Notes under the pieces: generated by a model
The model's input: the letters and a program-made list of their open reading frames with translations, nothing else
What the model was told of the DNA's origin: nothing
Database searches by the model: none
Made by a program: the position numbers and the translations under genes
Assembly: GCA_045534775.1 (NCBI GenBank)
Contig: JAZSKI010000001.1
Coordinates: 1-30,800, forward strand
DNA: 30,800 nt
Direction: 5' to 3'
Source of the DNA: JAZOTK01 sp045534775
Lineage (GTDB): Bacteria; Bacillota; Clostridia; RUG12999
Shown here: positions 24,209-30,800 of the stretch, one piece after another
Layout of the letters: each line of letters begins with the position of its first letter
Numbering within the stretch: position 1 is the stretch's first letter

Positions 24209-26027
24209 TAATCTTCTCCTTAATCTTCACCGCAATTTTTTCAGGTGTAAGACCGTATTTATCGAAAATCTCATCTGTTTTGCCCTGGGCTACAGGCTCG
24301 TTTTTCAGCCCGAAGCAATAAACATTTTCAGCCACCCTCATAACCGCCGCCGAAAGACCGCCTTCATTTATGTTATCCTCTATAGTGAAAACATATTTCT
24401 TCATATTATCTGAAATCAGCTTTTCATCAAGAGGTTTTACAAAACGCGCATCTATTACGGTTACGTTTATATTATCATTTTTAAGGATTTCCGCCGCCAT
24501 AACAGCCACCGCCGTCATTCTGCCTGCAGCAACTATAAGGGCATCGTCACCACTTATAAGCACCTCGCCTTTTCCGTATTTAAAAGGAGTTTTATGAGAA
24601 ATTGTCATCTGCTCACCGCCACGGGGGTATCTTACAGCAACAGGACCGTCCATCTCTGATACGGCAAAGCTCATCGCCCCTTCAAGCTCCTTAAAGGTTG
24701 ATGGTGCAATAACCGTCATACCGGGTATCTGCGTTAAATAGGACAAGTCATAAACACCCTGATGGGTTTCACCGTCCTCACCTACTACCCCTGCACGGTC
24801 TACAGCTAAAACCACGTGCAATTTCTGCAGGGCTACGTCGTGAATCAACTGGTCATAGCCACGCTGGAGAAAGCTGGAATATACGGCAAATATCGGAATA
24901 TATCCCGAAATTGCCATCCCTGCCGCCATAGTGACTGCGTGCTGTTCGGCTATTCCCACATCAAAAAATCTTTTAGGGAATTTTTCGGCAAATTCTTCAA
25001 GACCCGTACCCGATGGCATTGCCGCAGTAATTGCCACTATTTTTTCGTTTTTCTCCGCAAGAGTGCAAATAGTTTTACCGAACACAGCCGAATAATCGGT
25101 TTGTTTTTCGGGGAAATTGCCTGTTTCTATTTCAAATTTACCAACACCGTGAAAGCTTTGCGGTTTATCCTCGGCGTAAATATAGCCTTTGCCTTTTTTG
25201 GTAATAACGTGTAGCAGCACATTATCATCAATATCCTTAACACGTCTCAGCATTTTTATTAATTCTTTCAAATTATGCCCGTTATAAGGACCTAAGTATC
25301 TGAAGCCAAGTGCCTCAAAAATATTGTAGTTCATAAAGGCGTATTTAACCGTATTTTTCATCCTTTTAACCACTCTTTTTAAAGTAGGACTTTTGTCGGT
25401 TAAGAATCTGTCACCCTTGTTACGTAAAATATTATACAGCCACGCACTTCTGATATTGTTAAGATGCTTTGACACCGCACCTACGTTCTCGGAAATTGAC
25501 ATTTCGTTATCGTTTAATATCACAATAAGTCTGTTATTTTCCTGTCCCGCATCGCTTAATGCCTCATAAGCCATACCACCCGTGAGCGCACCGTCACCGA
25601 TAACTGCGATAATACTCTCATCGTCTCCTTTTAAATCTCTTGCTCTTGCCATACCGAGAGCCGCAGAAATTGAGGTAGAGCTATGACCTGTATTAAATGA
25701 ATCATATTCACTTTCATTTGTTTTGGGGAATCCCGATATACCGCCAAATTTCCGCAGGGTGGAAAAGCCTTCCTTTCGTCCCGTAATCAGCTTATGCATA
25801 TAGCTTTGGTGACCTACGTCCCAGATAATCTTATCTTCGGGCATATCAAAGACATAGTGTAAAGCTATAACAAGCTCGACAACGCCAAGACTTGATGCCA
25901 GATGCCCGCCCGTTTCAGACACGCTCTGAGTTAAAAACTCACGAGCCTCGTCGGCATACTGTTCAAGCTCTTTTACCGATAATTTTTTCAAATCTGTCGG
26001 TGAATTAATTTTATCCAGTAATGACAT
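24201..26027 (-). CDS. dxs: 1-deoxy-D-xylulose-5-phosphate synthase
   Basis: Dxs condenses pyruvate and glyceraldehyde 3-phosphate into DXP, the first step of the MEP isoprenoid pathway; DXP also feeds thiamine and pyridoxal synthesis. The 608-residue protein has the thiamine-diphosphate motif GDGALTGG (144-151) to NDN (172-174), the SGFPKTNESEYDSF loop near 98-111, and the transketolase pyrimidine and C-terminal domains (DRAGVVGEDGETHQGVYDL). I start at the ATG at 26027 with AAGGAA upstream; the longer frame to 26054 includes promoter sequence. It has its own promoter at 26045-26073 inside the larger operon. Confidence 0.96.
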   Translation of the reverse strand: MSLLDKINSPTDLKKLSVKELEQYADEAREFLTQSVSETGGHLASSLGVVELVIALHYVFDMPEDKIIWDVGHQSYMHKLITGRKEGFSTLRKFGGISGFPKTNESEYDSFNTGHSSTSISAALGMARARDLKGDDESIIAVIGDGALTGGMAYEALSDAGQENNRLIVILNDNEMSISENVGAVSKHLNNIRSAWLYNILRNKGDRFLTDKSPTLKRVVKRMKNTVKYAFMNYNIFEALGFRYLGPYNGHNLKELIKMLRRVKDIDDNVLLHVITKKGKGYIYAEDKPQSFHGVGKFEIETGNFPEKQTDYSAVFGKTICTLAEKNEKIVAITAAMPSGTGLEEFAEKFPKRFFDVGIAEQHAVTMAAGMAISGYIPIFAVYSSFLQRGYDQLIHDVALQKLHVVLAVDRAGVVGEDGETHQGVYDLSYLTQIPGMTVIAPSTFKELEGAMSFAVSEMDGPVAVRYPRGGEQMTISHKTPFKYGKGEVLISGDDALIVAAGRMTAVAVMAAEILKNDNINVTVIDARFVKPLDEKLISDNMKKYVFTIEDNINEGGLSAAVMRVAENVYCFGLKNEPVAQGKTDEIFDKYGLTPEKIAVKIKEKING

Positions 26028-26044
26028 AATATTCCTTCTTTTAT

Positions 26045-26073
26045 ATAATATCACATTTTCATCTTCTTGTAAA
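26045..26073 (-). promoter_or_regulatory. Internal sigma-A promoter for dxs
   Basis: On the minus strand TTTACA (26068-26073) and TATTAT (26045-26050) are 17 bases apart in the 48-base gap between rsmI and dxs, the only gap of any size inside this operon. It would give dxs and the genes behind it extra transcripts. Confidence 0.65.
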
Positions 26074-26075
26074 GA

Positions 26076-26900
26076 CTAAATTTTCAGCTTTGCATAGGCA
26101 TCGCGTTTTGAAATGCCTTTGTTTTTCGCCGCGTTTTTAAGCGCCTCTTTACTGTCCATACCGCTTTCAAGGTAGCTCTCATACAGCTCCTCTAAAGAAA
26201 TCTCCTTAAAATCCTCGCATTTCTCATAGCCTGCACCTTCGATTATCATTACAAACTCACCTTTGGGCGGCTGAGTCTCAAACCTTTCAATAGCGCGACT
26301 GATAGTACAACGAATTTTCTCCTCATAGGTTTTCGTAAGCTCACGACAGAGCGCAATATTCCTGTCGCCTAAAATTTTCAGCATATCCTTAAGGGTATTT
26401 AAAAGCTTATGGGGTGCTTCGTAGAAAATCAAGGTTTCGTTATATTTTTTTATACCTTCAAGATGCTCTTTTCTGGCGGTTTTATTCATCGACAAAAATC
26501 CCTGAAAAGAAAATCTGCCTGTTGAAATTCCTGATGAAATAAGTGCCGTAATCGCCGCATTAGCTCCCGGAAGCGGTATTACCTCAATATTTTCTTCAAT
26601 ACATTGCTTTACAAGCTCCTCACCGGGGTCGGAAATGGCAGGGGTTCCCGCATCGGTAATGAGCGCCACATTTTCGCCACGTCTGAGATGCTTTAGAATT
26701 TCCTCACCACGCTCACGCTTGTTATGTTCAAAATAGCTTATCATAGGCTTTTTAATTTCAAAATGGTTAAGTAATTTAAGACTGTGTCTCGTATCCTCGG
26801 CGGCTATTAAATCCACCTCTTTTAAAATCCTCAGGGTTCTGAGAGTTATATCCTCCAGATTACCGATAGGTGTCGGACAGAGATATAAAATGCCGTTCAT
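26076..26900 (-). CDS. rsmI: 16S rRNA (cytidine-1402 2'-O)-methyltransferase
   Basis: RsmI methylates C1402 in the decoding centre of 16S rRNA. The 274-residue protein begins LYLCPTPIGNLEDITLRTL and contains AAEDTRHSLKLL, VALITDAGTPAISDPG and the ALCRELTKTYEEK block, all standard for the family (tetrapyrrole-methylase fold). The short C-terminal extension (about 235-274) is normal. Its ATG overlaps the previous gene as ATGA, with GGAG inside that gene as ribosome binding site. The neighbouring methyltransferase gene is its usual companion in Firmicutes. Confidence 0.95.
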   Translation of the reverse strand: MNGILYLCPTPIGNLEDITLRTLRILKEVDLIAAEDTRHSLKLLNHFEIKKPMISYFEHNKRERGEEILKHLRRGENVALITDAGTPAISDPGEELVKQCIEENIEVIPLPGANAAITALISSGISTGRFSFQGFLSMNKTARKEHLEGIKKYNETLIFYEAPHKLLNTLKDMLKILGDRNIALCRELTKTYEEKIRCTISRAIERFETQPPKGEFVMIIEGAGYEKCEDFKEISLEELYESYLESGMDSKEALKNAAKNKGISKRDAYAKLKI

Positions 26901-27565
26901 ATAAATTCTCCTTCTCCGTTTGCGGGAGGCAGAACCGTCACCTGACTGCCGCCGCCGTGTATGAAGCTAATAAGCACAAGCGCCGCATTTTTTCTGTTAT
27001 TGTCGTGTATAAATCTTATTTGTTTAGGTTCTAATTTGTTTTCCCTGCCGTAGTATATTATATCGGCAAGCCTGTCCGCCCGATGTATCATATAAAGTCT
27101 GCCGCCGAATTTAAGAATTTTCGCAACACTCACGAAAATGTCCGGCAGGGTGCAGAAGATTTCGTGGCGGGCAATAACCTTTGTTTCCGCTTCATTGACC
27201 TCACCGCCGCCCCACGGAGTATACGGAGGATTGCAGGTTACCACGTCAACGGGCTTTGTAATATATTTATGAGTGTTTTTCAGGTTGTCACATATTACCT
27301 TAACCTCAAGGCTGTTTCGCTCCATATTCTCGCGGCACAGCTCGGCAACAGAGCTTTGGATTTCCACCGCCGTAATTTCCGCCGGATTGTAATAATCGCT
27401 GAGAAGTATTGGAATAATGCCGTTACCGCTACATAAATCCACTACCCTCTCCCCTTTTTTTACCGTAGCAAATTTCGCCAGCAGTACCGCATCCGTACCG
27501 AAACAAAAGCCGTCAGTATCCTGAACTATGCTGAAGCTTTCCGATATATCATCTACTCTTCTCAT
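26897..27565 (-). CDS. tRNA1(Val) adenine-N6 methyltransferase family (YfiC/TrmN6-like)
   Basis: The 222-residue protein is a SAM-dependent N6-adenine methyltransferase: SAM loop DLCSGNGI at 43-50 and catalytic NPPY at 112-115. The N-terminal QDTDGFCFGTDAVLLAKF is typical of the TrmN6/YabB group, which methylates A37 of tRNA-Val in E. coli; the Firmicute substrate is less certain. It is coupled at both ends: its ATG overlaps the ahcY stop as TAATG and its stop overlaps the rsmI start as ATGA. Confidence 0.88.
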   Translation of the reverse strand: MRRVDDISESFSIVQDTDGFCFGTDAVLLAKFATVKKGERVVDLCSGNGIIPILLSDYYNPAEITAVEIQSSVAELCRENMERNSLEVKVICDNLKNTHKYITKPVDVVTCNPPYTPWGGGEVNEAETKVIARHEIFCTLPDIFVSVAKILKFGGRLYMIHRADRLADIIYYGRENKLEPKQIRFIHDNNRKNAALVLISFIHGGGSQVTVLPPANGEGEFI

Positions 27566-28818
27566 TATTCAGCCCATCCGCTCAGATATTTTTTCTGTTC
27601 CTCGGTTAATGCGTCAATTTCAACGCCTAAAGCTTTGAGTTTAAGTCTCGCCACATAATCATCAATTTCCGCAGGTACGTTGTAAACCTTATTTTCAAGC
27701 TTTTCATGGTTATCAAGCATATATTGTGCAGAAAGTGCCTGAATTGCAAAGCTCATATCCATGATTTCCGCAGGATGCCCGTCACCCGCCGCTAAGTTTA
27801 CAAGTCTGCCTTCCGCAAGCAGGTTAAGCTTTCTGCCGTCCTCCATAATATAGGCAGTAATATTTTCACGCACTTCTTTTATTTCCTTTGCCATAGCTTT
27901 CAAATCGGGAACATAAACCTCTACATCAAAATGGCCTGCATTGGCAAGAATTGCACCGTCCTTCATATTTTCAAAATGCTTTGCTGTTATTACCTTTTCA
28001 CAGCCAGTTACCGTCAGGAAAACGTCACCAATTTCCGCAGCCTTATCCATTGTCATTACCTCAAAGCCGTCCATTACAGCTTCAATGGCTTTTATTGGGT
28101 CAATTTCACAAACAATTACCTTAGCACCAAGTCCCTTGGCACGCATAGCCGAGCCTTTTCCGCACCAGCCATAGCCTGCAATTACTACCTTTTTACCGCT
28201 TACTATAAGATTCGTGGTACGGTTAATTCCATTCCAGACGGATTGACCCGTTCCGTAGCGGTTATCAAAGAGGTATTTACAATAGGCATCGTTAACGGAA
28301 AACATAGGGAACTGCAAAGCCTTTTCCTTCGCCATCGCCCGCAGACGTATTACGCCTGTTGTAGTTTCCTCACAGCCGCCTAGAATATCGCCTATCATAT
28401 CTCTGTGATGTGTGTGAATTCTGCTGACAACATCGCCGCCGTCATCAATTATCATAACCGGTTTTGTATCAAGTGCCATATCTATATAAGAAAAATATTC
28501 TTCTTCCGTTGCTCCGTGTTTGGTGAATATATAAATGCCTTCCTGAGCCGCAAGAGCCGCCGCCACATCATCCTGAGTAGAAAGAGGATTACAGCCTATC
28601 GCCGCAACGGTTGCTCCGCCGTCACGAAGGAGCTCTATAAGACGTGCGGTTTTAGCTTCAATATGAACACATACCAAGATATGCACGCCCTTAAAGGGCT
28701 TTGTCTTAATAAATTCCTTTTCAATTTCCGCAAGTATGGGCATATTTCCTCTTACCCAATCAATTTTCTTCCTGCCGCTATCCTTTAAGCCTATATCTTT
28801 AATTACACTTTTCACCAT
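27565..28818 (-). CDS. ahcY: Adenosylhomocysteinase (S-adenosylhomocysteine hydrolase)
   Basis: AhcY splits S-adenosylhomocysteine, the inhibitory product of methyltransferases, into adenosine and homocysteine using bound NAD+. The 417-residue protein has the NAD-binding GYGWCGKGSAMRAKGLGAKV near 215-234 and VHIEAKTARLIELLRDGG and CNPLSTQDDVAAAL near 51-90. It lacks the roughly 40-residue insertion of the longer enzymes, so it is the short form common in anaerobes and archaea. Its start overlaps the ribF end by 20 bases, with AAGGAG inside ribF. Many Firmicutes use Pfs/LuxS instead; whether those also occur here is outside the window. Confidence 0.95.
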   Translation of the reverse strand: MVKSVIKDIGLKDSGRKKIDWVRGNMPILAEIEKEFIKTKPFKGVHILVCVHIEAKTARLIELLRDGGATVAAIGCNPLSTQDDVAAALAAQEGIYIFTKHGATEEEYFSYIDMALDTKPVMIIDDGGDVVSRIHTHHRDMIGDILGGCEETTTGVIRLRAMAKEKALQFPMFSVNDAYCKYLFDNRYGTGQSVWNGINRTTNLIVSGKKVVIAGYGWCGKGSAMRAKGLGAKVIVCEIDPIKAIEAVMDGFEVMTMDKAAEIGDVFLTVTGCEKVITAKHFENMKDGAILANAGHFDVEVYVPDLKAMAKEIKEVRENITAYIMEDGRKLNLLAEGRLVNLAAGDGHPAEIMDMSFAIQALSAQYMLDNHEKLENKVYNVPAEIDDYVARLKLKALGVEIDALTEEQKKYLSGWAE

Positions 28819-29680
28819 TCATTCTCCTTTTTACGTCATAATCTATCTGCTTTTTCAGCTCCTGTGGCGAAGAAAATTTCTTTTCAAACCGCAAGGTTTC
28901 CAGAAACTCAACCGTAATCTTTTCGCCGTATATATCACCGCTGAAGCAGGGTATATTTGTCTCAATTATAACTCTGTCCATATTAAACGTAGGAGCTACG
29001 CCCACATTTGTAACAGAAGGATACTGCATCCCATCTACGGTAGTTATGGTAGCATAAACTCCGTTAGGCGGCATCACTCTGTCCTCCGGCGGAAGCACGT
29101 TTGCCGTAGGAAATCCCATTTTTCTGCCGTCCTGCCTGCCGAGAATCACCTCACCTGTAATTTCATAGTTTTTTATCATAAGGCGGTTAGCAGCTTTAAT
29201 TTTCCCCGTTTCAACAAGCCTTCTGATGTAGGTACTGCTTATTATTTCACCGTCTTTTTTTGTATAGGGCATACAAAACATCTTTATTCCAAGGTCTTTG
29301 CACTCCCGTTCAAGGATTTTGCAATTACCCGATTTGTTTTTCCCGAAAGTGTAATTCTCGCCTACTATCACAGCCGAAGCCTGCAATTTTTTATTCAAAA
29401 TATCGCGGGCAAACTCTGTAGGTGACATGTCCAAAAATTCTTTATCAATTTTCTGTACAATTATACTTTCAATTCCCGCACTCCGAATAGCCTCAACCTT
29501 CTTGTCAAAGTCCATTAAAAGCTCTATTTTTTTATTATATACCATCAAGGGATGGCGGTCAAAAAGATAAGCACAAGGCTCATAGCCCTCCCCCTTAAGC
29601 TCCAACGCTTTGTTGATAAGGGAAAGATGCCCCGAATGTAATCCGTCAAAAAAACCCAGCACTACCACTTTTTTATTCAT
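28799..29680 (-). CDS. ribF: Bifunctional riboflavin kinase / FAD synthetase
   Basis: RibF converts riboflavin to FMN and then FAD. From the ATG at 29680 it has 293 residues: an N-terminal nucleotidyltransferase domain with GFFDGLHSGH at 9-18 and SSTYIRR near 148-154, and a C-terminal riboflavin-kinase domain beginning GRKMGFPTANV at 185-195. The longer frame to 29755 runs through the promoter. AAGGGAGAG precedes the start. It is the first gene of the ten-gene transcript; it usually follows truB, but here it heads the operon. FAD and FMN made here are needed by PyrK and PyrD in the same region. Confidence 0.95.
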   Translation of the reverse strand: MNKKVVVLGFFDGLHSGHLSLINKALELKGEGYEPCAYLFDRHPLMVYNKKIELLMDFDKKVEAIRSAGIESIIVQKIDKEFLDMSPTEFARDILNKKLQASAVIVGENYTFGKNKSGNCKILERECKDLGIKMFCMPYTKKDGEIISSTYIRRLVETGKIKAANRLMIKNYEITGEVILGRQDGRKMGFPTANVLPPEDRVMPPNGVYATITTVDGMQYPSVTNVGVAPTFNMDRVIIETNIPCFSGDIYGEKITVEFLETLRFEKKFSSPQELKKQIDYDVKRRMNGEKCN

Positions 29681-29726
29681 CACACTCTCCCTTTCTCCAT
29701 AAAATAATATAAGCCTATATCTTATA

Positions 29727-29755
29727 ATTATATCACAACTTATCGGTGGTGTCAA
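29727..29755 (-). promoter_or_regulatory. Perfect sigma-A promoter of the ribF operon
   Basis: On the minus strand both hexamers match consensus exactly: TTGACA (29750-29755) and TATAAT (29727-29732), 17 bases apart. The leader before ribF would be about 40 bases, with no room for an FMN riboswitch. Confidence 0.93.
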
Positions 29756-30100
29756 TCAATATGAAAAATTATTTTCGGTTTTATGGAAAAAGACGTATAA
29801 ATAAAAATTCACACGTCGATTAATTATATCTATTATTTCTCCCACGCCGTACGTTGTTGTATTAATATGTTTTTTTTATAATATATTTCTCCTCTTGCTA
29901 TTTTAAAATACTTGTAATTTCACTTATAATCATTTCTTGACAAATCTTTTTGTTACTGATATAGAAATTTCCTGTGCAAGCGAGGCAAATTATTTTATCT
30001 AATTTATAAACAAAAATTTCATCGAAAACGTTTCAGAACCACCTGATTTAACGAGTTCTTTAATTTTTTATCCGTTTTCACAACCCAAAAAACAAGACCA
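29756..30100. other. AT-rich gap without a recognised gene
   Basis: About 345 bases between the ribF promoter and the truncated RpiR gene hold no convincing reading frame, tRNA or terminator. The only signal is a plus-strand promoter-like pair, TTGACA (29937-29942) and TATAGA (29960-29965) with a 17-base spacer, pointing towards the RpiR gene's 3' end. A small palindrome AAACGTTT lies near 30026-30033. The sequence may be the worn remains of the missing half of the rpiR gene, but I found no clear SIS-domain coding in any frame. Confidence 0.5.
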
Positions 30101-30388
30101 TCAAAAATACCCCTTGTATATTTCCCCGATTCTCTCTATGGTAAAGTTTTCAATAAACGCACCTATAACAAGTGCAGTAGCCAAAAAAATTTTCAGCTTT
30201 GCATAACCTTCCACACCAATAGATTTACACATGCGATTAACCGCAGACGGAACCGTGCCACAAGCACTTGCAAGTTCTTTTGCTGTCATATTAACAATCT
30301 TTTCCGGAAATTCTAAAATATAAGACGCAATCTTTTGCTCTGTTTCTGTAAGGCTTTTAAATACATTATGTATTTTTGCAATAACCAT
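30101..30388 (-). pseudogene. Truncated RpiR-type regulator (HTH domain only)
   Basis: The 95-residue frame starts with ATG at 30388 behind a strong GGGAGG. Residues 1-75 form an RpiR/MurR HTH_6 domain (SLTETEQKIASYILEFPEKI, then the recognition-helix region VPSAVNRMCKSIGVEGYAKLKIFL). Full-length members have about 280 residues with a C-terminal SIS sugar-phosphate-binding domain. Here the protein stops after a short unrelated tail (ENFTIERIGEIYKGYF). It still has a good promoter and palindromic sites, so a DNA-binding fragment may be made. I call it a truncated gene; a natural single-domain repressor is the alternative. Confidence 0.7.
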
Positions 30389-30404
30389 ATTAGCCTCCCT
30401 GTTT

Positions 30405-30453
30405 TAGAAATATATTCTGTTAAAATTCATATATATATAGAAAATATTTCTAT
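30405..30453 (-). promoter_or_regulatory. Two operator-like palindromes before the RpiR fragment
   Basis: A perfect inverted repeat ATAGAAA-ATA-TTTCTAT (30437-30453) overlaps the downstream edge of the -10 box, and a second, weaker copy (TAGAAATATATTCT, 30405-30418) lies near the ribosome binding site. The position suits autoregulation by the HTH protein encoded directly below. Binding is inferred. Confidence 0.5.
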
Positions 30454-30480
30454 CATATCACAATTATTCCTGTTTGTCAA
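30452..30480 (-). promoter_or_regulatory. Sigma-A promoter of the RpiR fragment
   Basis: On the minus strand a perfect TTGACA (30475-30480) and TATGAT (30452-30457) are 17 bases apart, 64 bases from the start codon. Confidence 0.82.
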
Positions 30481-30588
30481 GATAAAATTATGTCCATAAT
30501 ATCTATGCTCGCTGATTCAAGACCGCTTGGCATCTATTCTCTTGTTTCAAAACTGATTTTTATAAAAAGCCCTCAAGCCACCAAAAAA

Positions 30589-30800
30589 AGCGAATATTTT
30601 AGATGCCACTGTTTTTAGTGAAATATCTCACTTTGTTCGATGTGAAATAATTTCTTGCAGAAATTGTGAAATAGAAAACTTAGTTTTCTGTGAAATAATA
30701 TTAATCCTTTATCACACGCCGCAGGCGTATTTTACATTGCGCAGCAATATTTCACGCCGGTCGGGTGTTTCACAAATCCCGAAAGGATTTATTTCGTTGA
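30589..30800 (+). repeat. Palindrome array 2: GTGAAATA / TATTTCAC hairpin modules, cut by window end
   Basis: A leader like that of array 1 (30589-30617) is followed by GTGAAATA at 30618, 30642, 30666 and 30690, an exact 24-base period. Each 16-base gap holds a different palindrome, for example AATTTCT-TGC-AGAAATT (30649-30665) and AGAAAACT-T-AGTTTTCT (30673-30689). The separator then appears inverted: TTTATCAC (30708), TATTTTAC (30728), TATTTCAC (30748) and TGTTTCAC (30766). Between those copies lie ACGCC-GCA-GGCGT (30716-30728), ATTGC-GCA-GCAAT (30736-30748), an imperfect stem near 30754-30768, and AAATCC/GGATTT (30774-30790). The window ends in ATTTCGTTGA, like the end of array 1. No coding is seen. 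Confidence 0.85.

Noticed and set aside
28736..29425. 229-residue plus-strand reading frame opposite ribF
   Set aside because: Antisense shadow across ribF and the ahcY start; no start signal.
29681..29726. FMN riboswitch before ribF
   Set aside because: The leader between the consensus promoter and ribF is only about 40 bases, far too short for the roughly 140-base FMN element.
30024..30034. GAAAACGTTTC as a catabolite (cre) or LacI-family operator
   Set aside because: It matches the cre consensus poorly at the central CG positions, and the nearest gene is a truncated regulator read the other way.
30490..30618. 42-residue plus-strand frame before array 2
   Set aside because: No ribosome binding site and no motif; it stops inside the first GTGAAATA and overlaps the conserved leader.

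Overview
The window looks like a low-GC, spore-forming Firmicute of class Clostridia, probably a gut Oscillospiraceae/Ruminococcaceae-type organism. The clues are a PyrR-attenuated pyr operon, a CwlJ/GerQ germination pair, YqzL-RecO, a fused single-chain PurL, strong AGGAGG-type ribosome binding sites and consensus sigma-A promoters. The species cannot be named from this sequence.

Almost every gene lies on the minus strand and so reads right to left. Four blocks are visible. (1) 9331 down to 676: pyrR-pyrB-pyrC-pyrF-pyrK-pyrD, a CE7 acetyl esterase, pyrE, an unknown acidic protein and the Y-family polymerase dinB. The block starts at a TAGACA-17-TAAAAT promoter and a PyrR-type attenuator, and ends at a long hairpin behind dinB. 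(2) 17112 down to 10539: purL-lysA, a strong hairpin terminator, then a HAD phosphatase and an EamA transporter. (3) 20265 down to 17276: an M16 peptidase, a second EamA transporter, a 50-residue YqzL protein and recO. (4) 29680 down to 20391: ribF-ahcY-tRNA methyltransferase-rsmI-dxs-tlyA-membrane protein-paaK-ACT protein-yebC, starting at a perfect consensus promoter and ending at a textbook terminator. The only clear plus-strand genes are cwlJ and a gerQ-like gene (9638-10463), divergent from pyrR.

The genes group by metabolism. UMP synthesis is complete from aspartate transcarbamylation onward; carbamoyl-phosphate synthase is not in the window. Block 4 puts S-adenosylhomocysteine hydrolase beside three SAM-dependent RNA methyltransferases, with FAD and isoprenoid-precursor genes.

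The two edges differ from this housekeeping core. The left edge holds the start of an IS256-like transposase with a hairpin masking its ribosome binding site, a short HTH remnant, and a strange array of small palindromes separated by a conserved 8-mer (360-556). The right edge holds a truncated RpiR-type regulator and a second array of the same design but with a different 8-mer (30589-30800, at the window end). The two arrays share a leader, polarity, hairpin-between-8-mers layout and a closing motif. They are not CRISPRs and match no element I can name, so they are the best candidates here for something undescribed.
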